DNA of 36,563 bases from contig JAVZSA010000012.1 in NCBI GenBank assembly GCA_038880255.1, positions 1 to 36,563 on the forward strand. The letters run 5' to 3'. The notes beneath the pieces are model-generated. The model ran no database searches. It was given only the letters and a program-made list of their open reading frames with translations, and was not told the origin of the DNA. The position numbers and the translations under genes were made by a program. Shown here piece by piece: positions 1-7,552 of this stretch (position 1 is the first letter of the stretch; each line of letters begins with the position of its first letter). This stretch comes from ARK-15 sp038880255. Lineage in GTDB: Archaea > Thermoplasmatota > Thermoplasmata > Thermoplasmatales > ARK-15.

Positions 1-277
1 AACAAAATTTTATGCATCTTATTAATTATGAAATGAATACTCTAAAAACAAAATAAGTTTATTGATTTTCTAAAGCTGAAAAAATAAATGAAACTTTTAA
101 ATAAGGTCATTGATCTTAAATATTTTATGGATCACTTTATATTCGAATCAATATTAGCACTCAAATAATTGGATATTGAATATATTTTAAATTATTTCGA
201 TTTAACTTCAAAAATAATTTAACAAATTTTTTATATTAGAAACTTATATTCTTATTAGATTATTAAGGGTGATTCTA
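1..277. other. AT-rich intergenic region at the window edge
   Basis: I see no convincing open reading frame, RNA gene or long repeat here. The stretch is almost entirely A and T. TATA-like tracts occur near 93-105 and 226-237, and the latter could serve the gene starting at 278. The GGGTGAT just before 278 is that gene's ribosome binding site. The region may hold the end of an upstream regulatory zone, but nothing specific can be claimed. Confidence 0.4.
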
Positions 278-511
278 ATGGCTATAGGATTCGTTTTAAT
301 AAGTACAGCTCCGGGTAAGGAACATGAAGTGTATGATGAGCTTAGAAAGATAAAGGAGATTATTGAATTACATCCATTATTTGGGGAGTACGACCTGATA
401 GCAAAGGTGGAGGCAAAAGATTTTAATGAATTGGGTAAAATTGTTGTGGATCAGATAAGAAGTATACCAGGTGTGATAGATACAAAGACGCTTACTGGGA
501 TAAAATTCTAA
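278..511 (+). CDS. Stand-alone Lrp/AsnC ligand-binding (RAM) domain protein
   Basis: This 77-residue protein matches the C-terminal effector-binding and oligomerisation domain of Lrp/AsnC regulators (RAM or AsnC_trans_reg fold). The pattern runs from an N-terminal strand (GFVLISTAPGKE) through an alpha helix and the turn HPLFGEYDLIAKVEA to the closing IPGVIDTKTL. There is no helix-turn-helix, so it cannot bind DNA on its own in the usual way. Lone RAM proteins in archaea are thought to sense amino acids or to act on full-length Lrp partners. I chose ATG at 278 over an in-frame GTG at 269 because AAGGGTGAT lies at the right distance before it and the GTG falls inside that site. It is the first gene of a tight run ending in purine genes. 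Family assignment is firm; the ligand is unknown. Confidence 0.85.
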   Translation: MAIGFVLISTAPGKEHEVYDELRKIKEIIELHPLFGEYDLIAKVEAKDFNELGKIVVDQIRSIPGVIDTKTLTGIKF

Positions 512-524
512 AGGTGATGAACGA

Positions 525-827
525 ATGAATTTAATTATTTCCTGGGAGTTATTTGGAGAAATAATACTAGTAATATTTGCACTTGTTCTTTTTATTTTAG
601 GCGTTTTCACGGCATATTTTGGCAGTGGAAAAAGTAGAATGGCAGGTATTCTTCTATTGGTGGTCGGTTTAATCGTAGGGTTGATTTATATTATTTATAG
701 ACATATATATAACCCTGGTTACTTTATTAATATAATACTTATACCTGGTCTGGCCTACATAGGTGGTGCAATAATTGGTGCAGTTATTGCATTTCTTCTA
801 TTTCTTCTTGTTATAATGAAAACATAA
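525..827 (+). CDS. Small integral membrane protein, unknown function
   Basis: This 100-residue protein is nearly all hydrophobic, with three predicted membrane helices at about residues 8-32, 39-60 and 70-98 and a short basic GKSR loop after the first. A glycine- and alanine-rich patch (GLAYIGGAIIGAVIA) lies in the third helix. I recognise no family. The start is supported by GGTGATG seven bases or so upstream, and the gene sits 13 bp after the RAM-domain gene and 2 bp before purE, so it is probably co-transcribed with both. Nothing in the sequence says what it transports or binds. Confidence 0.7.
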   Translation: MNLIISWELFGEIILVIFALVLFILGVFTAYFGSGKSRMAGILLLVVGLIVGLIYIIYRHIYNPGYFINIILIPGLAYIGGAIIGAVIAFLLFLLVIMKT

Positions 828-829
828 GA

Positions 830-1312
830 ATGATAAATATGGATGTTCAAATATTTGCAGGTAGCCCCAATGATAAGGAATATATCTATGATGTTGCAAA
901 GGTGTTGAAAGAACTGAACATTAGTTATTCGATAAAGATAATATCCGCACATAGGAACCCAGAAAAATTAATGGAAGAGGTAAGATCATCAAATGCCAAA
1001 ATTTTTATTGCAATAGCAGGAATGAGTGCAGCATTGCCAGGTTTTATAGCATCAATTACTAGGAAGCCGGTTATAGGTCTTCCCATATCAGGAAAGGTTC
1101 CTTACGATTCTTTGTTGAGCATGGTTCAGTTACCAAAGGGGGTACCCGTTGCAGTTGTAGGTGTGGATAATGGTAAAAATGCGGCTCTACTTGCAGCAAG
1201 GATACTTGCTCTCTCTAACAATGAAATAGATAAAAGCCTTGAAATTTATATAGAAAAAGAAAGAAGGAAATCATTAGAAGAAGGTGAAAAATTAGAAAGG
1301 GAATTGATCTAA
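830..1312 (+). CDS. purE: PurE, N5-CAIR mutase or AIR carboxylase
   Basis: PurE acts in de novo purine synthesis, forming 4-carboxy-aminoimidazole ribotide. At 160 residues it has family length. The phosphate-binding start (FAGSPNDKE), the catalytic loop SAHRNPE and the C-terminal LLSMVQLPKGVPVAVV with NAALLAARIL all fit. The loop that reads AAHLPG in class I mutases here reads GMSAALPGF, without the histidine. That resembles class II PurE, which uses CO2 and AIR directly, so the reaction type is uncertain. An internal ATG at 839 would fit the family's usual N-terminus equally well; neither start has a clear ribosome site. The gene lies 2 bp after the membrane protein gene and abuts guaAB. 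No purK is in the window. Confidence 0.88.
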   Translation: MINMDVQIFAGSPNDKEYIYDVAKVLKELNISYSIKIISAHRNPEKLMEEVRSSNAKIFIAIAGMSAALPGFIASITRKPVIGLPISGKVPYDSLLSMVQLPKGVPVAVVGVDNGKNAALLAARILALSNNEIDKSLEIYIEKERRKSLEEGEKLERELI

Positions 1313-2257
1313 ATGTTTGATATTGAAAAATTTGTAAATGAAACAATATTAAATTTGAGAAATGAGATAAGAGGTAAGGCAATAATAGCAGTTTCTGGAG
1401 GAGTTGATAGTACAGTTTCTGCATTCCTAGCATGGAAAGCAATAGGTAAGAATTTGCTTCCAATCTTTATAGATACAGGTTTAATGAGAAAAAATGAATC
1501 TGAGCAGGTAAAGGAAATGTTTTCCAAAATGGGGATGGAGATTAAGATAGTTGATAAAAAGGATGATTTTCTAAAAAATCTTAAAGGAATTGTAGATCCT
1601 GAAATGAAGAGAAAGATAGTAGGAGAAAGGTTCATTAGAGCATTTGAAGATGAATCAAAGAAATTTGGTGCTGAATATTTGATTCAAGGGACCATTGCAC
1701 CTGATTGGATTGAAAGTGGCGGTGGAATAAGGGAAAGAATAAAAACACATCATAATGTTGGTGGTATTCCTGAAAATGTCTCTTTAAAGATTGTTGAACC
1801 ATTAAGGGACCTTTATAAGGATGAAGTAAGAGAGGTCGCTAGATATCTTGGTATTCCTGTATCTGAAAGACAACCATTCCCAGGACCAGGTCTTTCAATT
1901 AGAATTATTGGGGAAGTAACTGAGGAAAGACTTGAATTGTTGAGGGAGGTAACTTATATTGTAGAGAATGAGATAGAATCTGCAGTTGCTAGGAAAGAGA
2001 TCTCTATGCCTTGGCAATACTTTGCAGTATTACTACCTGAAAAAACAACAGGTGTACATGGGGATAAAAGAGTATATGGCAACTTGGTGGCATTGAGAGT
2101 GATAGATTCAATTGATGGAATGTCTGGGAATTATACACATTTACCACATTCATTATTGGAAAGAATTTCAATTAGGATAACAAATGAATTACCTAAAATA
2201 AATAGAGTGGTTTATGATATTACAAATAAACCACCAGCTACAATAGAGTGGGAATAG
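1313..2257 (+). CDS. guaAB: GMP synthase ATPase subunit (subunit B)
   Basis: This subunit adenylates XMP and accepts ammonia to form GMP. In most archaea it is separate from the glutaminase subunit, as here: the 314 residues have no class I glutamine amidotransferase domain. The PP-loop SGGVDST is at residues 28-34, followed by the IDTGLMRKNE strand-turn, QGTIAPDWIE, the PFPGPGLSIRIIGEV dimerisation-domain entry, TTGVHGDKRVYG, and the typical C-terminus KPPATIEWE. The ATG directly follows the purE stop, so translation is probably coupled. The glutaminase subunit gene is not in this window. Assignment is secure from several invariant motifs. Confidence 0.97.
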   Translation: MFDIEKFVNETILNLRNEIRGKAIIAVSGGVDSTVSAFLAWKAIGKNLLPIFIDTGLMRKNESEQVKEMFSKMGMEIKIVDKKDDFLKNLKGIVDPEMKRKIVGERFIRAFEDESKKFGAEYLIQGTIAPDWIESGGGIRERIKTHHNVGGIPENVSLKIVEPLRDLYKDEVREVARYLGIPVSERQPFPGPGLSIRIIGEVTEERLELLREVTYIVENEIESAVARKEISMPWQYFAVLLPEKTTGVHGDKRVYGNLVALRVIDSIDGMSGNYTHLPHSLLERISIRITNELPKINRVVYDITNKPPATIEWE

Positions 2258-3481
2258 ATGAAATTTAAATTTTTAGGAGGAGCGGATGAGGTAGGAAGAC
2301 TCGGAATGATTTTGGAGGAGAAGGGAAAGAGATTTCTATTCGAATATGGTATCACACCTGGAAAACCGCCAAAATTTCCACTAGATGCGCCAAAACCTGA
2401 TGCTATATTTTTAACACATGCACATCTTGACCATTCTGGAATGTTGCCATATCTAACATTAAAATATTCAGTACCCGTATATGGAACACCACTTACACTT
2501 GAACTTTCAGATTTACTCTTAAGAGATTCCGTTAAAGTAATGAATCTTGAAGGATACAATTCACCTTTCGAAATAGAAAATGTTGACGAGTTGAAAAAAC
2601 TTTATGTGGGTATTTCATTAAACAAAAAATTAATTATTGACGATTTTGAGGTCATTCCATATTCCAGTGGTCATATACCAGGTTCAGCAATGTTTCTTGT
2701 TAAAAACGATAGAAGTATTATTTTTACAGGTGATTTACAAACAATAGACACACATCTTATGAACGGTTGTACGTATCCTGAAACTGATATACTGTTTATT
2801 GAATCAACATATGCAGGAAAGGAACATCCACCTAGGGAAATTACAGAAGCAAGATTCCTTAAAAAAATTGAAGAAATATTAGAAAGGAAAGGGAAAGTAC
2901 TAATACCAGCATTTGCAGTCTCAAGAACTCAGGAACTTATGATGGTAATGCAAAGTCTTGAAATGGAATACTGGGTGGATGGGATGTCAAATGCTGTAAA
3001 TCAAATTTTTGCTAGTTATGGTTCATACCTTAGGGATTCACAGGAATTTAAACGTGCCAGAAAATGGGCAAGAAAGGTAAGGAACAGAAGTGACAGAAAA
3101 AAAGCACTTGAATCTGGTATTATAATCACAACGGGAGGAATGCTTGAGGGAGGTCCTGTTTTATATTACCTTGAACAAATAAAAAATGATCCAAAAAGTG
3201 GTGTTATAATAACTGGATATCAAGTTGAAGGTACTAATGGTAGAATGCTTTTAGAAACTGGTTTTGTGGATATAAATGGCGTAAAGGAAAAAATAAATGC
3301 TGAGATAGTTACATTTGATTTTTCAGCTCATGCTGGGAATAGTGATATTTTAAAATTTATTGAAAAAAGCAAGGCAGATAAAGTAATTTTATTTCATGGA
3401 GAAAATAGGGAAGTTTTACTTTCACAAATTGAAAATAAGGAAGTAATATTACCAATTCCTGGAGAATATTATGAAATTTAA
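2258..3481 (+). CDS. Beta-CASP metallo-beta-lactamase RNase, aCPSF2-like
   Basis: This is a 407-residue RNA-processing nuclease of the MBL/beta-CASP superfamily. The zinc motif THAHLDHSG gives H54, H56, D58 and H59. Later motifs are SGHIPGSAMF, TGDL, ESTYAG, the beta-CASP region with PAFAVSRTQE and TTGGMLEGGPVLYYL, SAHAGNSD, and a terminal ILFHGE. It has no N-terminal KH domains, so it resembles aCPSF2 or RNase J-like proteins rather than aCPSF1, the archaeal termination factor. The strand-1 motif, often ending in Asp, reads FLFEYG here. The ATG abuts the guaAB stop, so it is the last gene of the purine run. Its end overlaps the end of convergent rpoK by 4 bp. Endo- versus exonuclease activity cannot be told from sequence. 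Confidence 0.9.
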   Translation: MKFKFLGGADEVGRLGMILEEKGKRFLFEYGITPGKPPKFPLDAPKPDAIFLTHAHLDHSGMLPYLTLKYSVPVYGTPLTLELSDLLLRDSVKVMNLEGYNSPFEIENVDELKKLYVGISLNKKLIIDDFEVIPYSSGHIPGSAMFLVKNDRSIIFTGDLQTIDTHLMNGCTYPETDILFIESTYAGKEHPPREITEARFLKKIEEILERKGKVLIPAFAVSRTQELMMVMQSLEMEYWVDGMSNAVNQIFASYGSYLRDSQEFKRARKWARKVRNRSDRKKALESGIIITTGGMLEGGPVLYYLEQIKNDPKSGVIITGYQVEGTNGRMLLETGFVDINGVKEKINAEIVTFDFSAHAGNSDILKFIEKSKADKVILFHGENREVLLSQIENKEVILPIPGEYYEI

Positions 3482-3663
3482 TTAAAATTTTTTTCTGATC
3501 TTAAGACTGTTATTGGTATTGCATTTTTTTGAAACTCAAGGATTGCAATATCTACAGGATCTATTATATTTTCAGGGACATTAATAAGAACAGGTGCACC
3601 CAGGGAAATTTGCAATGCCCTAGCACCAATTATTCTTGCTTTTTCAAATCTTGTATACTTCAT
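3478..3663 (-). CDS. rpoK: RNA polymerase subunit K (Rpo6)
   Basis: At 61 residues this is the archaeal homologue of bacterial omega and eukaryotic RPB6, which helps assemble and stabilise the polymerase clamp. The conserved core YTRFEKARIIGARALQISLG, then GAPVLI, DIAILEF and PITVLR, fits the family almost end to end; only a short tail (SEKNFN) is variable. GGTGAT lies 3 bases before the ATG, and an AT-rich TATA-like element (3701-3712) sits about 45 bp upstream. The gene is monocistronic and converges with the beta-CASP RNase gene. It is not next to ribosomal protein or other RNA polymerase genes here. Confidence 0.96.
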   Translation of the reverse strand: MKYTRFEKARIIGARALQISLGAPVLINVPENIIDPVDIAILEFQKNAIPITVLRSEKNFN

Positions 3664-3756
3664 AAAATCACCAAAAGTGTTAAAACGTAATATTATAACA
3701 ATATTTAAATTTTGCTTAAAAAATAGGACTATTAAGTAATTTATAGGTAAATATTT

Positions 3757-4158
3757 TCACATCTTTCTTACAATCAAATATATTCCTTCTTGTTTTTCAA
3801 CAATAATTTTATCCCCTTTTTTTATTTTATCAAATGACCTAGCTGACCAAAGTTCATTTTTTATTCTAACAACTCCTTCCTTTCCTGGAGATATATTCGT
3901 GAGAGCTATACCTAACTTATTTTCATAATTAAAATCTTTATTTTCCATAATTACAATGTTTTCAAAACCTTTTATAAATACTATTAACAATTCAACAGCC
4001 AATCCTAAAATAAATATATAAATTAAAGAGATCAAATTAAAAAGAAATACACTTAAAATTAAAAGAACATTTAGTATGGATAAAATTAAGATTATTATGA
4101 TGCTTCCTGGGCTCCACCTCAAAAGAGAAAAAAACCCTGGTGTCTTTGGATCTTCCAT
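3757..4158 (-). CDS. NfeD-like membrane protein with C-terminal OB-fold domain
   Basis: This 133-residue protein has two predicted membrane helices (about residues 18-37 and 40-65). A soluble C-terminal domain follows: GKEGVVRIKNELWSARS, then KIKKGDKIIVEKQEGIYLIVRKM. That pattern of Gly-x-Val, Trp and Lys-x-Gly-Asp is the NfeDC beta-barrel. Short NfeD proteins usually partner with stomatin/prohibitin (SPFH) proteins in membrane quality control, but no such gene is in the window. No ribosome site precedes the ATG; a TATA-like element about 28 bp upstream suggests a leaderless mRNA. The family call is good; the role is inferred from family only. Confidence 0.8.
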   Translation of the reverse strand: MEDPKTPGFFSLLRWSPGSIIIILILSILNVLLILSVFLFNLISLIYIFILGLAVELLIVFIKGFENIVIMENKDFNYENKLGIALTNISPGKEGVVRIKNELWSARSFDKIKKGDKIIVEKQEGIYLIVRKM

Positions 4159-4179
4159 AATTTATGAATAAAATCTTTG

Positions 4180-4195
4180 ATAAATATTTTTTTAA
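4180..4195 (-). promoter_or_regulatory. TATA-like element of the nfeD-like gene
   Basis: On the minus strand this reads AAAAAAATATTTATC, centred about 28 bp before the ATG at 4158. That is the spacing expected if transcription starts at or next to the start codon. The match is by eye in AT-rich DNA, so confidence is modest. Confidence 0.4.
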
Positions 4196-4245
4196 AAAAC
4201 CTTAAAAAGAAAAGATTTTATTTTATGTTTAATTAACAATATACA

Positions 4246-4962
4246 ATGTCAGTATCATTAGGTATTCCAAAAATTGAAAATTATTTTCCAGGGTTTAGGG
4301 AAGGCACATTAAATCTCCTTTTGGGTGAACCGGGCGTTGGTAAAACTATTTTAGGTATTCAGTATCTAATAAATGGTGCAGAAAATAATGAAGATGTTTT
4401 GTTAATTTCCTTAAATGAAAGTGCCTATGAAATTAAGATGGATTTTGAGGATTTTACCTGGAATTTAAATATTATTAATGTATTAGATGTGACCCCCACA
4501 TCAAAAAAAAGGGAAATTAAACCGTATAGGGAAGTAACCCAAATAGCAGATGTAGTAAAAATGGTAAATGTAAAGGAAAAATATCAAACAAAGGAAATTG
4601 ATGTTTTTAATTTAAAATCAACATTAAAAATTATAATGGAGAAAAGGAAATTTTCTAGGGTACTTCTTGATTCAATTACATCTCTTAAATATTTTTACAC
4701 AATGGATATAGAACCAGAAGAGGCACTTCTCTCATTTCTTGATTTTTTTAGAGCATTGGAAAATACCACTTCTTTAATTATAGGAGAATATTCAGAGGAT
4801 ATTCCACATATTGATAGGATGATGGATTCAATAATTAAATTAAAAAGGGTGGGAAAGGATACAATACTTGATGTATTAAAAAGTTCATTTTTTTATAATT
4901 CAGCAGTAATTCCATTAACTTTGACAAAAAATGGTTTTGAAATAAGTGGGGGTAGAAAATAA
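4246..4962 (+). CDS. KaiC-like RecA-superfamily ATPase, first of a tandem pair
   Basis: This 238-residue protein has one KaiC/RecA-like domain. The Walker A loop GEPGVGKT is at residues 27-34 and Walker B is VLLDSITSL. Where KaiC proteins usually have paired catalytic glutamates (EES), this protein has N57-E58-S59, so one acid remains. An inserted segment with NVLDVTPT and PYREVT is shared with the next gene, marking the two as paralogues. Archaeal single-domain KaiC-like proteins are tied to signalling and, in some species, motility or gas vesicle control; none of those partner genes is here. It starts a four-gene unit with 2-bp or overlapping junctions. Family call firm, function unknown. 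Confidence 0.87.
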   Translation: MSVSLGIPKIENYFPGFREGTLNLLLGEPGVGKTILGIQYLINGAENNEDVLLISLNESAYEIKMDFEDFTWNLNIINVLDVTPTSKKREIKPYREVTQIADVVKMVNVKEKYQTKEIDVFNLKSTLKIIMEKRKFSRVLLDSITSLKYFYTMDIEPEEALLSFLDFFRALENTTSLIIGEYSEDIPHIDRMMDSIIKLKRVGKDTILDVLKSSFFYNSAVIPLTLTKNGFEISGGRK

Positions 4963-4964
4963 AT

Positions 4965-5711
4965 ATGCCTATTCAAAAGTTTGGTATAAAGATGTTGGAT
5001 GAAATGATAGGTGGAGGTCTTAGATCTGGAAGACCGTACATAATAGCAGGAAATTCAGGCACTGGAAAAACGCTTTTTGCTCTCAGATTTCTCTATGAAG
5101 GTATACTGATGGGTGAAAAATGCCTGTATATTGCAACTGACAGACCACCCTATACAATAATAGATGCAATAGTTCAGAATTTTGGCTGGGAATTGCAATC
5201 AATAAATGTTATGGATGCTGTGCCTACTCCTTCCCTTTATTCAACAATTTATCCTGTAAGGGATGTGACAGCAAAGGGTGAAATAAAAGAGATATCTGAA
5301 ATGTCAAAAAATGTTGAAAAAGGTGAACTTACAATGGAAAGTATAATACTTAAACTTGAACTTGAATATAAGGAAAAGTTTTATGATAGGGTAGTGGTGG
5401 ATTCCTTTACCACATTAAAAAGATTTGGTGTGGAAGAAGAAAGAAGAAATCCTGTAATGGCAAAGTTTTTCAAATTTTTTGTTGAAAAAGGGAGTACAGT
5501 AATATTAACTGTTGAGGGAGATTTGATGAAAATAAAGCCTGAATTAATACTTTCCTCAGGTGCAATATATTTATCTAGAGAAATAAATAATTTTAATGAA
5601 ATAAGAAAAATTAGAGTACTTAAAATGAGAGGATCATTTTTTGACCCTGAGGAAAAGATTTTCAATATCGCAAAGGAAGGAATAGTTATTCGAACGAGGA
5701 ATAAAAAATGA
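4965..5711 (+). CDS. KaiC-like RecA-superfamily ATPase, second of a tandem pair
   Basis: This is a 248-residue single KaiC-like domain with Walker A GNSGTGKT (residues 29-36) and Walker B VVVDSFTTL. The strand that normally ends in two catalytic glutamates reads LYIATDRPP, so the pair is replaced by D59-R60. ATP binding looks intact but hydrolysis may be weak or need a partner. It shares the NVMDAVPTPS and PVRDVT insertion with the upstream gene and follows it by 2 bp. A hetero-oligomer of the two is a reasonable inference. The stop overlaps the amidohydrolase start as ATGA. Confidence 0.87.
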   Translation: MPIQKFGIKMLDEMIGGGLRSGRPYIIAGNSGTGKTLFALRFLYEGILMGEKCLYIATDRPPYTIIDAIVQNFGWELQSINVMDAVPTPSLYSTIYPVRDVTAKGEIKEISEMSKNVEKGELTMESIILKLELEYKEKFYDRVVVDSFTTLKRFGVEEERRNPVMAKFFKFFVEKGSTVILTVEGDLMKIKPELILSSGAIYLSREINNFNEIRKIRVLKMRGSFFDPEEKIFNIAKEGIVIRTRNKK

Positions 5712-6703
5712 AAATAAAAACCCATCTTTTTTTATGGGGGGAGTATAAAAAGGGGATCGCATACGTGGATGGAAATACACTTATAGAATTTCTTGAAAAG
5801 GATGTGGATCCAGATCATATAATTACTGAAGGTTTTGTTAATAGTCACACACATATAGGTGATTCTTTTGTTAAAGATGTACCTAGGATGGGAATTATGG
5901 AACTTGTAGGACCTGGTGGATTTAAGCAAAGAATGTTGGAAAATGCAGATAAAAAATTAATAATTAAGGGCATGGCAGAAAGTGTAAGAATTATGGAAAG
6001 AGAGTATGTCAGATCCTTTTTTGATTTTAGAGAATCTGGTGTATATGGATTAAAATTGATAAAAAGTATAAAATTCAGGAATGTTAGACCAGTAATTCTT
6101 ACAAGACCTATTTCAGGAATTTATGATCAAAATGAAGTTGATTTCTTACTTGAAAATTCCGATGGTATAGGATTGAGTTCCATATCCGATTATGATTATG
6201 ATTTTATTTCTAAGGTAGCAAGAAGAACAAAAGAAAAAGGTAAAATTTTTTCAATCCATGTAAGTGAAAGGGTGAGAGAAGATATAGATAATGTTATTTC
6301 ATTAAAGCCAGATTTTATTATACATATGCATAAAGCAACAGAAGAAGATTTAAAAAAGGTGGCGGATGAAAAAATAAAGGTTGTATTAACACCAAGATCA
6401 TCAATGTTTTTTGGGACATTTGTAGATTTTCAGAGATTTAAAAGAAATGGTATAGAAATTGCACTTGGAACGGATAATGCAATGATTTCAGTTCCATCAA
6501 TAAGGATGGAAATGTCATTTTCATATTACTTGAGTTTAGATCCTATAGAAATTTTAAAAGCATTCACAATTTCCATGGATAAATTCATAGATAAGCCAAA
6601 AAAGGTAATACTTTTTAAAGCAAAACCGGCTGAAATTGTTAAAAATCCCTTTTTACCATATGTAAAAGTATTAAATATAACCGATGAATTTCTAAAATCA
6701 TGA
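5708..6703 (+). CDS. Amidohydrolase-superfamily protein, putative deaminase
   Basis: This 331-residue metal-dependent hydrolase belongs to the TIM-barrel amidohydrolase superfamily (COG0402/adenosine deaminase-like branch). Metal-site residues are visible in order: H47 and H49 in GFVNSHTHIGDS, H184 in IFSIHVSE, a downstream IIHMHK, and D256 in LGTDNAM. The trailing APAS-type segment usual in chlorohydrolases is reduced to LFKAKPAEIV. The substrate is not evident; nucleoside or base deamination is the commonest activity of relatives with this motif set. It overlaps the upstream KaiC-like gene and the downstream DJ-1/PfpI gene by 4 bp each, so all four are probably translated together. Confidence 0.8.
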   Translation: MKIKTHLFLWGEYKKGIAYVDGNTLIEFLEKDVDPDHIITEGFVNSHTHIGDSFVKDVPRMGIMELVGPGGFKQRMLENADKKLIIKGMAESVRIMEREYVRSFFDFRESGVYGLKLIKSIKFRNVRPVILTRPISGIYDQNEVDFLLENSDGIGLSSISDYDYDFISKVARRTKEKGKIFSIHVSERVREDIDNVISLKPDFIIHMHKATEEDLKKVADEKIKVVLTPRSSMFFGTFVDFQRFKRNGIEIALGTDNAMISVPSIRMEMSFSYYLSLDPIEILKAFTISMDKFIDKPKKVILFKAKPAEIVKNPFLPYVKVLNITDEFLKS

Positions 6704-7209
6704 AGGTGGCTATTCTTCTTGATAACCTTGTTGAAGAGGTAGAATTCCTATACCCATACTATAGGCTTAAGGAAGAGGGATATGAAGTAATCTCAATTGC
6801 ATTTAGGGAAGGTGAATATAAAGGTAAAAATGGCATGATATTGAAGGCAGAAAGATCAATAAAAGAAAATGATTGGGATTATTTCGATGCTGTATTCATA
6901 CCTGGCGGATATGCACCAGACCATATGAGAAGACACAAAGAAATTGTTGATTTTATAAAAGAAATGAATAAGAGAGGCAAAGTTATTGGAGCCATATGTC
7001 ATGGGCCTTGGATTTTGGCCTCGGCAGAAATTATAAAAGATAAAAAAGTGACATCATTTTATTCAATAAAGGATGATATTTTGCATGCAGGCGGAATTTA
7101 TACTGGTAATCCTGTTGAAATTGATGGAAATATAATAACTGGAACAGATCCTTCTGCATTACCACAAATGATGAAAGAATTTATAAAAATGCTGAAATTG
7201 CGTCCTTGA
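6700..7209 (+). CDS. DJ-1/PfpI family protein
   Basis: At 169 residues this is a class I glutamine-amidotransferase-like fold of the DJ-1/PfpI type. The nucleophile-elbow cysteine C100 lies in GAICHGPWILASA, with FIPGGYAPDHMR before it and TGTDPSALPQMM near the end. The family includes PfpI proteases and enzymes described as glyoxalases or deglycases, so the exact activity is open. It starts inside the amidohydrolase stop (ATGA). Its 3' end overlaps the convergent sufU by 29 bp, so the two transcripts must run into each other. Confidence 0.9.
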   Translation: MKVAILLDNLVEEVEFLYPYYRLKEEGYEVISIAFREGEYKGKNGMILKAERSIKENDWDYFDAVFIPGGYAPDHMRRHKEIVDFIKEMNKRGKVIGAICHGPWILASAEIIKDKKVTSFYSIKDDILHAGGIYTGNPVEIDGNIITGTDPSALPQMMKEFIKMLKLRP

Positions 7210-7552
7210 ATACATTATAGCTGAGTAATGCACATTTTAGTCTTGATGGCGAAAGTTGTATACCTAAAATTTTTAATAAATCATCTTCCTTTAAATTTTT
7301 TGCATCCTTTATATTTTTACCTTTTACCATTTGAGTTAGAATTGAAGCAGAGGCCTGACTTATTGCACATCCTTGCCCTATGAATTTTATATCTTTAATC
7401 AGTCCTTCCTCCACCTTAAGATAAATTGTAATACTATCCCCGCAAAGTGGGTTAGAACCACTTTTAACCATATTTGCATCATCCAGTCTGCCATAATTCC
7501 TTGGATTCCTGTAATTTTCAAGTATAAAATCCATATAAATATCCTCATTCAT
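7181..7552 (-). CDS. sufU: SufU/IscU-type iron-sulfur scaffold or sulfur-transfer protein
   Basis: The 123 residues carry the three conserved cysteines of the family: C37 in NPLCGD (with D39), C62 in GQGCAISQASAS and C107 in SRLKCALL. In SUF systems SufU accepts sulfide from SufS, often through a bound zinc, and passes it to SufBCD; IscU proteins assemble clusters themselves. The stretch between the second and third cysteines is of ordinary length, and a SufU role fits the operon best. The start overlaps the sufS stop by 4 bp, making it the last gene of the suf operon. Confidence 0.93.
   Translation of the reverse strand: MNEDIYMDFILENYRNPRNYGRLDDANMVKSGSNPLCGDSITIYLKVEEGLIKDIKFIGQGCAISQASASILTQMVKGKNIKDAKNLKEDDLLKILGIQLSPSRLKCALLSYNVFKDAISAFL

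Noticed and set aside
7181..7209. Overlap of the DJ-1/PfpI and sufU genes as a sign of a wrong gene end
   Set aside because: Both proteins keep normal family lengths to their stops; 3' convergent overlaps recur in this window (rpoK, proC, ABC permease, CinA-domain gene).
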